Assembly (NCBI GenBank): GCA_011947345.1
Contig: JAAVTG010000216.1
Coordinates: 1 to 64,000, forward strand
Source of the DNA: Phytophthora quininea
Lineage: Eukaryota > Oomycota > Peronosporomycetes > Peronosporales > Peronosporaceae
Length of the DNA stretch: 64,000 nt
Direction of reading: 5' to 3'
Part shown: one piece after another, positions 32,908 through 43,629 of the stretch
Position numbering within the stretch: the first letter of the stretch is position 1
How the letters are laid out: each line of letters begins with the position of its first letter
Notes under the pieces: model-generated
What the model saw: the letters and a program-made list of their open reading frames with translations, nothing else
The model's database searches: none
What the model was told of the DNA's origin: nothing
Program-made: the position numbers and the translations under genes

Positions 32908-34077
32908 ATGCCTCCAAAGGCTGCGGAGCGGCTGCAGAAGGAGCTGGCAGCTCAGCGCGCTCGTGCCGAGGCGCTCAAGCACTTGCAAGCGACCGGTAGT
33001 GGCCCCAGTCAGCGCGAGCTGTCATAGCAGCAGCAGCTTCGCCAGAGACAGACCTCCAATACCACTTCCTCAATAGCACAGCGGAAAGTTTTAGGGACGC
33101 AGCCAGCGCCGACTACAGCTGACAAATACGACCCGAGGGTTCGAGACAATACGCTGCATGCTGTAGCTATGCGGAGAGCACAGGAGATGCAGCGTGCAGA
33201 GCAGATCGAGATGAGGGCGGAGAGCTTTTATTATGGGATGAAAAGACGAACCTGCCTACAGGATGGCAGGAAGCTGTGGACCCTGCCTCGGGAGACGTGT
33301 ATTACTGGAACGAGGTATTAGAAATTTATTATCTTTTAGTGGTGGTAGTTCTTGTTAATGGTTTTATTGTGTAGAGTACGCAGGAGACGAGGTGGGAGCA
33401 CCCAGGAACGGAAGAAAAGGTTGGAATTGTATATGAATATTTATTATTTACTGACGTTTGGAACGCATAATTTCTGTCTGTAGGTGAAAGAAGAAAGTGT
33501 AGAGCCCAAGAACAACGAGGAAACATTGGAAGCGTAAGTGTAGTGGTGCTACTGCTGTAATTAAGAGCCCTGTGCTTATCTTTTTTATGCTGTAGTGATT
33601 GGAAAGAAGTGTCGGATGCTGCAAGTGGCGACGTCTACTATTGGAATCGGAAAACGAACGAGACGACGTGGACTCGACCTGCACCTCGCAACGTATCGTT
33701 GGGTAAATTTTACTTCATGTATCCAAAGTGCTTCTGATGCTTTCTTTTCCTAACAACTGTTGCATATTGCAGCGAAAGCGTTGGAAGCGAAGGCAAAGCT
33801 GGACAGAATTTTGAAAGGCTGTGGCAAGCCAACTCCCAAAGTCAGTTCAAGCTCCCAAGCAGACGCCAAAAGTACCAACCAAGCAAACTCCTCAAGGACA
33901 CAACTTGCATCGAGCAAGCGTCCAGCAACAGCAACCCTGAACAACCATAGTAGCAGTAGTCACGCCCAGACCAACAAGAAACAAAAGAGAGCTGGGCCGA
34001 AGGATGGAGCTATTGACCCAATGGATCCAACCGGCACGGGTGAGAAGTGGTCAGATGGTCTTGAGCTGAACAATTAG
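32908..34077 (+). CDS. PQBP1-like: PQBP1-like WW-domain splicing protein
   Basis: I place exons at 32908-33314, 33375-33419, 33484-33533, 33596-33702 and 33773-34077. Two WW domains are visible: LPTGWQEAVDPASGDVYYWN continuing with TQETRWEHP across an intron, and DWKEVSDAASGDVYYWNRKT with TTWTRP. The end, DGAIDPMDPTGTGEKWSDGL, matches the C-terminal motif of PQBP1, which there binds the spliceosomal protein TXNL4A/U5-15kD. So a nuclear splicing role is likely. The N-terminus is a basic coiled region (MPPKAAERLQKELAAQRAR). Two defects: an in-frame TAG at 33025, where a Gln is likely (the next codons are CAG CAG CAG), and a frameshift near 33222 just before LLLWDEKT. A nonsense change is not a run error, so this copy may be inactive unless an intron removes it. 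Confidence 0.8.
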
Positions 34078-34364
34078 TCCTCAGCAGCTAACTGTCAGCA
34101 ACGATCGCATGACCAAATAAAGTGAGGCGAGACAGCAGTATTTCTGTCGGGCGCTCAAAATACGCTTGATGACCATGTTGAAGACCGAGGATGTCCTCTT
34201 GCTCACTTCTCTCCGGTTTGGGTGTCGAAAGTTAAAGTTTGGTTGGTCAGGATGATGGAAAGTAATTTCCGCCGACGAACACCTGGTGACAAGTTCGGAA
34301 GCATCGCTGCAAAGGGGGTCTAAGCCCGAAAGGAACAATCAAGAAGAAGAAACAAGGCAGGAAG

Positions 34365-36634
34365 ATGAGGGAGCAGCAAGAGCAAGAGATTCGCAATCTG
34401 AACGTCCAGATTGGCCGCTTGGAGGATCGAGATACCCAGCAGCAAGCCTTCGCAAAGCTCATGTACGCAGCAGAACTGTCAAACAAAACGAATTCTTTAT
34501 AGCTAACCATCTTTTTATCGTCCAGTGAATCCCTGCCAGACCTGAATCCGTCTCTCGTGAAGGAAGTGTACTCGCTAATCGAGAAAAACAAGGTAAAACA
34601 CCTTCACATCCCTCTTGAACAGGAATCACACTAATTTCTGTGCTGCTCTCTAAAGAAACCCGGGCGATCATCAACTCGACGGATGTTAGTGCTGCTCATT
34701 GCAGCACTCTGTAAGTGTCATCCTGTCCAAACAGCTAAAATCCTGCCTCGGATTCTGACGTACATCTGCATCCGGCTCCGCGACGGACATTCGAAGACGA
34801 CAGACGCGTGTGTGATCCTCGTGTCGGCCATCGCGTTGTATGTTCTGCCGTGCAGCTCAATATCTCTCCCTGCAGTACACTTTGGTTCCCCTCGAAGACG
34901 TCGCGGAACTCAACAGGCTTTCGAAGCAGTGGCTGCGGTGCTTACACAGGAAGCGAATGTAGTGGGTGAAGCGGCGACAAAGAGCATTTGCGGTCTTCTC
35001 CATCCCGTTGACTTCGATGGGGTGTCGGTGCCAGGGCCTGGCACTATTGATGCACATGCCAAGCGAATTCGTTCCTTTTTCCAGACGCTTCTAGCTGACA
35101 CTGTCGAAAAGATGGATGGCAGTACACAATTCACGAGCTTTTCGCCGCTGTTCCTCCTGTTGCAGTCGGCATGTTTGCTAGCAAAGAATGCTTATGAGAA
35201 AGCTTCTTTTACTGCGTTAGGCGATGACTTTGCACCACATATCGCCTCCATTTACGAAGCGATTGAAGACGCTTTCCAGTGTGGACCTCGTGAAGACTGG
35301 ATGCTTCGAAAGCGAGGCCTGGAACTATTGGCGATGATACTGGATACGTTTGTTCTGCAAGACGAGCAGTGGTGCACTGCCGTTGGGGCTGCGCAACAAT
35401 TCTTTCAGACACATTTGGAGAAACTTCGCGTCCTCGTCTTGGCTGGACGACACGACTCAGTCTCTCTGGTCCGCGAAGCTACGATACCTGCTGGTTTGGC
35501 GTTTGAATGTCTGGAGAAACAATGGCCACAGACAGCAAATGTTGATCACTCCAACATCGCCAGAACCAACTACGATTTTGTTGCTCCTAACCCGCCGGGC
35601 TACACCTTTCGTAAGAAGCGGTGGGCGAAGCCGGTTGTCAACAGCTCTAACGATCTTGCTGTCTCTGGAAATTCGAGCTCCCAGTCGCTGCCGTTGATAC
35701 CGGATGCAGTGGAAGATGAAGCGGAACCAAGTTTTAATGACGAAGCAGGGGATGAAGCTGAGCCAACTCATGACATTCCTGCGGAAGACGACAAGCCCCC
35801 GTCGAGACTGCAGAAGATGACAAAACGTTTGAAGTGGAAATGGATCGAGCTGATGTACCAGAAGACAAAAATGAAGAAGAACTTCGACAGCAGGACGAGG
35901 TTGCACCTCCCTTTACAAATACGAAAAACAGAGAGCCAAGTGCGCGCCAAACCCGGTCATTTCTTCCTACTGCAGAACCACAAAGCACACCTCTGGCAGC
36001 TGCAACTTCCGTTCATTCCCTTTCCACCTTGCAGCAATTCGTCTCAAGACAAAGAGCGAAAGCTCGATCCAGAAACACATACGAAAATGCTCCCAATATT
36101 TCCCTACCTAAGCGCAGGCCGTCGAGAGCTATCCATGAACCTGCGCTTGATGACTATGTTGATCATTTCCAAGCCAACCACCTCGTGAAGGAGGAGGACG
36201 GCCATGTAATCAAAGATGAAACTACATCGGACGACGAGGCCACGTTCACTCGTGCAGAAGCGACTTTGGAGGCAGCACGCTGCGGTGAGCACGAGTTGGC
36301 TTTCCGGCTGTGTATCCTCGAAGACGATTTGGAGTTGATGCGCCGCACCATGTCGATCATTGAAACTCCATGTCTGTCAGCGCTGTCGACTGCGGCTCGG
36401 AGTGCGCTGTGTGCTGCTTTTCTGACTTTTCTAGATGACACCACAGGAAGTAGCTCGGACGTATGGTTGGCACTAAAGTGGTTGCAGCATTGGGCCGCTG
36501 CTAACCAGCCGCAACTTGAGCAACTCGATCCTCGTGTCGCTCATGCTTTACTGGACAAATTACGTGAGATAGCAACGACACCGACAAAAGCTGCACTGAC
36601 CGCAGCTCATGTGCTGTTCTTGCTCCGAATGTGA
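34365..36634 (+). CDS. TORTIFOLIA1/SPIRAL2-like microtubule-associated HEAT protein
   Basis: Exon 1 (34365-34462) gives MREQQEQEIRNLNVQIGRLE and DRDTQQQAFAKL, the start of the plant TOR1/SPR2 family (LSDRDTQ). Exon 2 (34526-34592) gives ESLPDLNPSLVKEVYSLIEK. Exon 3 from 34656 carries HEAT repeats: VQTAKILPRILTYICIRLRD, FAPHIASIYEAIEDAF, WMLRKRGLELLAMILDTF and SVSLVREATIPAGLAFECLE. A linker rich in E/D follows. Then comes a C-terminal helical domain (AFRLCILEDDLELMRRTM to LTAAHVLFLL) like that of TORTIFOLIA1. The family tracks microtubule minus ends and controls plant cell growth direction; in oomycetes it would act on the cytoskeleton. The frame breaks once at the C5 run 35796-35800. The introns are 63 nt each. 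Confidence 0.7.
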
Positions 36635-36709
36635 ACAGCAAAGCCGACAAATGTAACAACCAAACTCAATGTACTGGCAGAGCTTTCTCGTTCAATGTTC
36701 TATCTGCTT

Positions 36710-37502
36710 TTACTGGAAAATCTCGGCACTCGACTGGCCGAACTTGCCTTCGAAGAAGACCTCGGTAGGCGGCAGACGCACGGACGGCTTGGCTGGCTTG
36801 GCCGCAGGGTTTTCGTGTCCGAGAGCGATCACGACCGGGATGCCATAGCGCTCCGGGATGTCGAGAGCCTTGCGCACGCCGATCTGGTCGAAGCCCTCCA
36901 TTGCTCCCGTCGCAAGACCGTTGGCCTGGGCAGCAAACATGAAGTTGGCGGCAGCGAACGTGGTCTGCTTGAAGGCCCAGGCCTCGGTGGACACGTTCGA
37001 GGGCATGCCAGCAGCCGGCACCTCGTCCGCCGGCACTCCTTCGCCCGAGAAGAGACGGATGTGGTGCGGCATGCTCTCCACGAACGGGGCGGGGGCGCCG
37101 TTGTCGGCCGCCAGCTTCTGCAGACGCGGCACGCCCTTGCTGATCTGCGTGTCGGCCGCGAAGACCACGACGACCGGAGCTTCGCGGACCTTGCGGGCGT
37201 TGTTGGTGATCATGGCTTCGGCCAGACGCTCGCGGTCCTCCTGCTTGCGGGCCACGATGACCACGTAAGGCTGCGTGTTGAAACCCGTCGGAGCGCGCTG
37301 AAAGTTGATAGAGAGAGAGATGTCAACGTTGGAAATGGAGAAGAGTTTGAGTTTGTGTCATAAGTGGACGGACCTGAGTGAGCTCGAGGATCTGACGCAG
37401 CGTCTCGTCCGGGATCGGGTCTGACAGGAATGCCTTGCACGAGTAGCGCTCGTTCAGGATGGCGGCGCCGATGGTCTTCTGGTCGTTCGCGTTGATTGCC
37501 AT
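36710..37502 (-). CDS. Nitroreductase-family flavoprotein
   Basis: Exon 1 (37374-37502) starts MAINANDQKTIGAAILNERY and SCKAFLSDPIPDETLRQILE. Exon 2 (36710-37297) starts RAPTGFNTQPYVVIV, the FMN-binding R-x-P-S/T-x-x-N-x-Q-P signature, and continues with VREAPVVVVFAADTQ, NFMFAAQANGLATGAMEGFD and GIPVVIALGHENPAAKP. The 76-nt intron keeps the frame and the protein has 238 residues, a normal length. These enzymes reduce nitro compounds or quinones with NAD(P)H in the cytosol; the substrate cannot be told. No frame break is needed. Confidence 0.92.
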
Positions 37503-37517
37503 GGTGGTGTGTGGTGG

Positions 37518-37533
37518 GGAATTGGATAATGAG
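37518..37533 (-). promoter_or_regulatory. Oomycete Inr-like promoter of nitroreductase
   Basis: The minus strand reads CTCATTATCCAATTCC, 15 bases upstream of the ATG at 37502. It is identical to the motif before the elicitin-like gene. Confidence 0.7.
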
Positions 37534-37539
37534 GTGTCG

Positions 37540-38999
37540 AGGTGTCCAAGCACCAACTTGCTGCATAGGACACGCCACGTACCCTGACTGAGACGGGCAG
37601 ACTGTATAGTGAAAACACGTTTACTGGGACGGAAAGATGGTGACATTTGGATAACAGCAATAAGTTTGGCTGATCATTCGCCACCGACGTGGACAAAGCG
37701 CATGGCATGATTCGAGCAGTGGAGTCCTTCGCTTTTGATGAGCCCAAGCGGGAACGAACTTGGCTCGGAGAAATGCACGAAGGCCTCGCTAGGCTCTGCT
37801 TGGAACAGCTTTGACTCTCGTGGTGGTTGGCTCTAGCCGACTGGTTTAGGCAGGTCTCCAACGTATCTCGCTCTTGATCCGGCGCTATGTAGGACATGAC
37901 ACATGTGTGTAAACGCAGAAAGCAGTTGGAAAGATGATGGTGTTCACGCAGGCCGATGGCCATCTTCCTCACCAGCAGAGCGAGCCCCACGCCACTCATG
38001 ATGAGTTACTGCATGTAACTCACCAGAGGCTGTGTATAGCGAGTTGAGATGCTGAAGGCCCCGGCCCAAATCTCCTTTCACGCAAATCCCTTGCCTGTCG
38101 ACGACTCTCTCTAATATGAAAGTGAAGGCAGCAGTTCCGGACGCGCTTCCTTCTTGGTGCCAAATGTGTTGATGACAACGACGGCGGTGCGGATCTTGAT
38201 TGAACTTGAAGCGCTTCGCTTCGTCGGGAAGTCAGTCGCGTGGGCAGCTAGCAATGAGACGGTAACGCTGACAAGAAGACGGGGATTCAAGACTTCATCA
38301 CGCTGTCTCCTTCGCCATGATGTTCCCGCACGGCAGGAAAGCTAGCAATACCAACGTGAAAGAGCTTACCTCGAACAACTCTGCGTTCCTTGCGGACACC
38401 GAACGAGTCGTTCAACGACTGCCACGATTTGAGCTGATCGCCGTACTGAGACCGTGGAATGAGACGGGAAGGTCTGGGCCGGATGGCAACGCCGGAACGC
38501 TACTGTAGTGAATGCCATCCACGTCCACCCCAGACAGAACCGGGCAGACGCAGTTCCTCGCAACTGTCGAGATCGCCAATCGTCTGCATCGACTGAACAA
38601 AGCGTAATAAGGACAAGTTCGAAGTCGTGAATATACCTGTTGCAGCAGACGATCTTGCCGCCGTTGTGGATCAGTGGGGATGGAATACGGTCTCAAGTTG
38701 AGGTAGCTTTGACGGCCGTGGCGCCTTGCCTCAACAACTTTGGCTTGGACCAGATCTAGGTGCCTTTACAACATGCAGCGGTGGTCACAAGGGCAGCAAC
38801 ACCGGTCCGCTGAGTCACGGTCACTACTATCCGTCGAGTATCTTGAAGTTAAGGTCTTGTTGAAGTCAACGGCAACAGGTGCTACCTTCGCGATGAAATC
38901 TTCTGACAGAGGTTTTCAAGACAATTCACGTTGTGCTTGCCACGCTTCTTGGCGTCAGCTATCTAGTCGCACCACCTCGGATCGCGAGAGCTGCCGGAA
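37540..38999. other. Long intergenic stretch, no gene recognised
   Basis: Open frames on both strands (for example 38412-38696 minus and 38154-38345 plus) have no protein-like composition that I recognise. No repeat or element end was seen. Confidence 0.4.
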
Positions 39000-39017
39000 G
39001 CTCATTATCCAATTCCC
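39000..39017 (+). promoter_or_regulatory. Oomycete Inr-like promoter of the elicitin-like gene
   Basis: GCTCATTATCCAATTCC fits the oomycete initiator plus flanking region. It lies about 40 bases upstream of the ATG at 39056. Confidence 0.7.
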
Positions 39018-39055
39018 CACCAAGCTCCACCACCAGCTCCCAACTCTCCACCACC

Positions 39056-39414
39056 ATGAAGACCTTCGCCATCGCCGCTGCCGTCGCCTGCTTCGCCTCC
39101 CCATCGCTGCTTACGACGAAACCACGACGTGTTCTTCTTCCGAGACCGCCAAGCTGCTAGCGCTGGCGTCCGACCAATACTTGGACTCGTGCGAGACTGC
39201 TTCGGGCTACTCGTTCGTCCCGCCGACGGCCTACCCCACCGACGCCCAAGTGTTGCTCATGTGCCTAACGCCCGACTGCTACTCGCTCATCGCCGACCTG
39301 CTGGCACTCAACCCGGCCGACTGCGTCATCGACTTCGGAACGGTGTCTATCAACGTGTTGGAACTGGCCGAGAGCTTCCTACCCAACTGCACAGCTCTGG
39401 GACTGTCAGCCTAA
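39056..39414 (+). CDS. Elicitin-like secreted protein
   Basis: The ATG at 39056 opens a signal peptide (MKTFAIAAAVACFAS). After a frame break at the C4 run 39099-39102 the mature part reads AAYDETTTCSSSETAKLLAL, DSCETASGYSFVPPTAYPTD, VLLMCLTPDCYSLIADLLAL, NPADCVIDF and FLPNCTALGLSA. Six cysteines have the elicitin spacing (three disulfides). Elicitins bind sterols outside the cell, which matters because Phytophthora cannot make sterols, and some are recognised by plants. There is no long Ser/Thr-rich tail or GPI site, so it is a short soluble form of about 119 residues. One missing C would rejoin signal peptide and mature part, so the gene may well be intact. Confidence 0.9.
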
Positions 39415-39516
39415 GCTACAAGGACTACTACGACGAAGAACAGTGAGAACGCAGTCCGTAGTAACAAACCATACGCATACGAATGCAGTAGCTCCATTTG
39501 ATGTCCATCAGTTGAA

Positions 39517-40349
39517 TTAAAGTTTGGCCACTCCACCACCACGACACTGGTCCTTGATGACACGACCCAGCTTTGCGTAGAAGACCTTGTTCTTGGACCA
39601 CGACGGGAAGTTGTGACCTCCTTCGTGTTCGTAGACCCACTTCTTGAATCCGTCGATCTCATCAACGTATGAGTTCGCCAGTAGACGCGATTCACCTCGA
39701 AGTGGGTCCTTCTTGCCAACGACGTGGATGGAAGCGAGAGGCACCAGGAATTCCCGACCTTGAGGGTCTTCAAACAGCGATCGCACATTCACACCGCGGA
39801 CTTTACCACCACTGACGAAAAGCGCAAGTTTCCACCATTGAACGTTGTTGTGTTTGAGGTACCACATGGTCAAGACGGACAAGAGCACTGCCCCTGCGAG
39901 AACCCGAGGACAACGTCGAACGGACCTAAACGGCGGATCTCTTCGTCCAGACTCGCCATCGCCTGCTCGATGCCTCCATACGACAAAATCCACGTCGGGA
40001 CTTGTCCGTCTTCGCTTGTACCGTCCGGACGGAATTTACTCCACGACTTGGCGTCGCTTTGAGGAAGAGGTTGACCGTCGGCCGAGTGCGGCTCGAACCA
40101 CTCGTAGAACGGCGCGCTGTCTGCATATGCAGACTCGATCTTGGGGTCGATGGGGCCGCTCGCTTCAAACGTTCCGTTCAAAAAGACAAACTCGGCAGAG
40201 TCGCCCAAAGTCTCTCGGATCCCTCGCGTCTGGTCGATCATCACCTGCTTGTTCGTTCGGAGACCGTGGAGACACAAAAAGCGGATCTTGTCGGACGCTG
40301 CCAGCGCTCGAGGAATCGCATGAGCAGGACGAGGTAGATGATCTTCCAT
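39517..40349 (-). CDS. FSH1-family serine hydrolase, copy A
   Basis: From the ATG at 40349 (MEDHLPRPAHAIPR) the protein shows KIRFLCLHGLRTN, FVFLNGTFEASGP, APFYEWFEPHSADG and the nucleophile elbow GFSQG. A frame break at the C4 run 39891-39894 follows. It then has VLLSVLTMWYLKHNNVQWWK, SIHVVGKKDPL with the acid residue, and YEHEGGHNFPSW with the catalytic His. The FSH1/LovG family hydrolyses esters or thioesters; the substrate is unknown. It is the most downstream of five minus-strand copies and is closest to copy B. Confidence 0.85.
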
Positions 40350-40448
40350 GACGACTCACTCAAAGGGTGTCGAAACGAAAGTGACGATTCAATCGGAAAC
40401 ATCTTATTTACCAGGACACAAGTCGATTTGTCGTGGCCAGCCTCCTCC

Positions 40449-40827
40449 ATGACGGTGGAGGTTTGGCACAAGCTAGTGAAGCCGGATGGCGAACCATTCA
40501 AGAGTTTACGGGTCAATGTCGCAGACGACAGCAATATTCAAGGCCGCTGCCAGGCGATTTTTGACAAGTACATTGGAACGCTTGAAAGACGAATCGACGG
40601 CAACTAGCGACCCGCTTGTCATGAAAACATTCGTCTACGTCAGAGATAAAAACACGTTTTGCTATTGCTTGGACTGGAAATTGACAAAGAACAACGAGCG
40701 TCGGGAAGAGTTTTTCTCCATGAACCCGTGTGACACACGAAAATGTAGTGGATACTCAGCTGGAGATGTTCATTGCTTGGTCGTTGTTTATTCATTGCCT
40801 GCGATCTGTGGACGCTTTGTCTGGTGA
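40449..40827 (+). pseudogene. Possible CRN-like N-terminal header fragment
   Basis: On the opposite strand to the hydrolase array, one frame gives MTVEVWHKLVKPDGEPFKSL and VADDSNIQGRCQAIFDKY, and the next gives DPLVMKTFVYVRDKNTF and GDVHCLVVVYSLPA. The order (a W-x-x-L-V-x-x-x-G-E-P start, a helix with AIFDKY, V-Y-x-x-K/R-x-x-F, then LVVV) resembles the alternative N-terminal header seen on some oomycete CRN-like proteins. The frame breaks near 40600 and no C-terminal domain follows, so it is at most a fragment. Recognition is from general pattern only. Confidence 0.35.
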
Positions 40828-40897
40828 ATTGCAAGACTTCAGCACCACCACATCGTTAGTGCTAGTGCGACTTCGAAAAGAAGAAAAAGGCTCCCAA

Positions 40898-41753
40898 TTA
40901 CAGCCTCGCCACAGCCACTTGACCATCTTTGCGGCAGTGTTGCTTGATCACCCGAGCCAGCTTCGCGTAGAACCCTGTATTTGCCGACACTGATGGGAAT
41001 TTATGCCCACCGTCGTGTTCAAACACCCACCGCTTGAATCCGTCCGATTCTTCCGTCCACGACTTGGACAATCGGTGCGACTCGTGGAAAAGCGGGTCGG
41101 TCTTCCCAATCAAATGAATGGAAGGCAGCGGCACAGGCTTCCGACGACCAGACTCATCAACAAAGAGAGACTTGGCGTTCACGGCACTCACATCAACCCC
41201 ACCGACACAAATCGCGAGCTTCCACCAACGCACGTTGGTGTGTTTGAGGTACCACATCGTCATGATCGACAGCAAGGCCGCACCCTGGGAAAACCCAATG
41301 ACGACGTCGAATGGACCGAGACGACGAATCTCTTGATCGAGTCTCTCCATGGACCGCTCCAGTCCTTTGTAGGATAAACTCCACGCATGCTCTTCTCCTT
41401 TATCGGCGCCGCTTTGTCGTCGCGCTTTGGCGGACGACTCGGCGTCGTTGTAGAGCAGCGGACTCCCGTCAGCCAATTGGTTCTCAAACCACTCGTAGAA
41501 CGGGGCACTGTCGGCGTACGCACTCGATCATCGGGTCGCTCAGTCCTTGGGCTTCGAACGTTCCGTTGAGAATGACGAACTCTGCCGAGTTGCCCAACGC
41601 AGTTCGGATGCCTCGCGTCTGGTCGACCATCACTTGTTTGTTGGTGCGGAAGCCATGTAGACACAAGATGCGGATCTTCTCGCGTGGTTGCAATGCACGT
41701 GGAGTCACAGCAGCAGGGACTGGAAGCTTGTCACCGTTGTGGATCGACGTCAT
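40898..41753 (-). CDS. FSH1-family serine hydrolase, copy B
   Basis: I chose the ATG at 41753 (MTSIHNGDKLPVPAA) because the family motif KIRILCLHGFRTN follows closely; an in-frame Met lies at 41804. Then come VILNGTFEAQGLSD, a frame break near 41520 (about two bases missing before a YADSAPFYEWFE-like stretch), and the second frame with GFSQGAALLSIMTMWYLKH, SIHLIGKTDPL and FEHDGGHKFPS. All three catalytic residues are present. It is most similar to copy A and includes the same LGPFDVVxGFSQG block. The 0.55 kb between A and B carries the plus-strand fragment. Confidence 0.85.
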
Positions 41754-41895
41754 GTCGGACTCGAAGAAAATTGTCGACTGAGCAACTCCTGGCGGATACT
41801 TCAAGGTTGACGCAACACGTCATCCTGATAATTGTTTGCTCGGGTCAACTCAATTCGTTAAGCGGAACACGTTCATTTTCTAAGGGGTTTTAGCT

Positions 41896-42672
41896 CTACA
41901 ACCTCGCGGTTGAGCTCTGACGTGTGTCCTCAAAGTACTGCCAGATCGTTCTGGCCAAAAGGTTATAAAACTCTTTGTGTCGAGCTGGAGTGGGGAATTT
42001 GTGGCCGCCGTCGTGTTCCAGCAGAAGTCTCTTCATGGGACTGCCCTTGACATCCTCCTCGTACATCTCCATGAGTCGTAGCGACTGCTTGTACAACGAG
42101 TCTTTCTTGCCAGCTAGGTGGATAGACGGGAACGGCACCAGCAGCTTCTCTCCGTCGTTAGTCTCGAACAGTTCTCGGATGTTGATTCCTTGCGGGTTCA
42201 CGCCACAGACACACAGCAGGAGCTTCCACCAGCGCTTGTTGGCCTTGCGGAGGTACCACATGGACAACAATGTCAACATAATGGAGCCCTGACTGAACCC
42301 CACGGCCAGATCGAAGTCCCCGAGCCGCTTGAGCTGCTCGTCCATGTACTCGAAGCTCTGGTCGATGTCGGTGAACTCGAGACACCACCGCTTGGTGGTG
42401 CCGCTTGGAACGCCTTCCTCGCCTTCGATCACGTTTCGCTCCTCCTTCTCTAAGGACCGAGCTTCCCACCACTCGTAGAATGGGGCCGTGTCCCCAAACA
42501 GCTTTTCGATGATCGCATCGGTGGGGCCGCGAGCTTCAAATGGGGCGTTGAGGAACACAAACTCGGCGTCAGGGCCCAATGCGTCTCGCAATCCTTGCGT
42601 TTGGCTCTCCATCACTTGGCGGTTGGTGCGGAAGCCGTGCAGACACAGCACGCGGAGCTTCGGACGTGTCAT
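41896..42672 (-). CDS. FSH1-family serine hydrolase, copy C
   Basis: The frame is unbroken, 258 residues from the ATG at 42672 (MTRPKLRVLCLHGFRTN); an in-frame Met at 42732 would add 20 residues. The catalytic Ser lies at 127 (GFSQG), the probable Asp at 191 (AGKKD) and the His at 224 (HDGGHKFP). A charged insert at 72-90 (LEKEERNVIEGEE) sits in the lid region. No signal peptide was seen, so it is cytosolic. It diverges from both the A/B and the D/E pairs. Confidence 0.92.
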   Translation of the reverse strand: MTRPKLRVLCLHGFRTNRQVMESQTQGLRDALGPDAEFVFLNAPFEARGPTDAIIEKLFGDTAPFYEWWEARSLEKEERNVIEGEEGVPSGTTKRWCLEFTDIDQSFEYMDEQLKRLGDFDLAVGFSQGSIMLTLLSMWYLRKANKRWWKLLLCVCGVNPQGINIRELFETNDGEKLLVPFPSIHLAGKKDSLYKQSLRLMEMYEEDVKGSPMKRLLLEHDGGHKFPTPARHKEFYNLLARTIWQYFEDTRQSSTARL

Positions 42673-42796
42673 CGTGACTTGTCGACTGAAGTGTATCGGA
42701 GCTCGTCGACTTTTGTTTGACGTATGCAACAAAGATATATAATTGTTCGTAAACTTGTATACGAAAAAAGATGTCGAATGATTGCTACAGTTGAAG

Positions 42797-43513
42797 TCAT
42801 TGACAGTGCTGAAGGATCATGCTGGAGATCTGGCTGTACAGCTCTGGATAACGTTTCGCGGACGGGAATCGGTGGCCGCTGTCGTGCTCGAACACAAACT
42901 TGCGGACGTCGGAGTCTGGCGGCTGGTCTGCGTACAGCTCGGCGTGTTCGCAGCAGGTTTCGTAGTACTGGTCCTTCTTGCCGATGAGGTGGATGGACGG
43001 GATCGGCACGCGGTTGGGAGATCCGTCGGCGTTTTCAAACAACGGACGCAGCCCCACGTCTCGCACTCGAGTACCAGAGCAAATGACGTTGCACTTCCAG
43101 TACTGCTCGTTGCGATGGTGGAGGTAATACATGGACAGCGCCGTGAGCATCTGACCGCCCTGCGAGAAGCCGATGGCTGCGTCAAACGGTCCGTGGTCTC
43201 GTAGCTGCTTGTCGACGTGCTCGACGACCCGATCGAATCCGACGTACTGGTGATACCAGCCGTGGTCGCTGCCGTCCGGTTGGCGCTCGAGCTTGGTGAC
43301 GTGGCCCCACTCGTAGAACGGCGCGTCCTGGTTGTACAGCCGCTCGATGACTTCATCTGAAGGTCCTCGCGCTTCGAAAGGGGCGGTGGCGAATACGAAC
43401 TCGGCGTAAGGATCCATCACGCTTCGTAGAGCTTGGGTCTGGTCCTGCATGACCTTGACATTGGTGCGGTATCCGTGCAAGCAGAGGATACGGAGCTTCT
43501 TGGACAGGGCCAT
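42797..43513 (-). CDS. FSH1-family serine hydrolase, copy D
   Basis: The frame is unbroken, 238 residues from MALSKKLRILCLHGYRTN at 43513. Ser 117 lies in IGFSQGG; SIHLIGKKD and FEHDSGHRFPS carry the Asp and His. The protein looks complete and of family length. About 125 bp separate its end from the start of copy C. It is closest to copy E (shared LCxHGYRTNxK and GWYH blocks). Confidence 0.92.
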   Translation of the reverse strand: MALSKKLRILCLHGYRTNVKVMQDQTQALRSVMDPYAEFVFATAPFEARGPSDEVIERLYNQDAPFYEWGHVTKLERQPDGSDHGWYHQYVGFDRVVEHVDKQLRDHGPFDAAIGFSQGGQMLTALSMYYLHHRNEQYWKCNVICSGTRVRDVGLRPLFENADGSPNRVPIPSIHLIGKKDQYYETCCEHAELYADQPPDSDVRKFVFEHDSGHRFPSAKRYPELYSQISSMILQHCQ

Positions 43514-43629
43514 CACGCCTCAGCTGCCACGAAGACGATGACGAAGTGAGGGGGCGGATTCGCAAAGGTCTTCAACGACAGTGAAGCATCACCATCTTCA
43601 CAACAGTGCTTTGGTCTTAGCTACCAGCT

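Noticed and set aside
36695..37363. 222-codon plus-strand open frame
   Set aside because: Exact antisense shadow of the nitroreductase exon 2, which has clear family motifs.
38740..39414. 224-codon frame as one long secreted protein
   Set aside because: Only the last part is coding (elicitin-like); upstream it is an open but meaningless extension, and the Inr motif and signal peptide start lie inside it.
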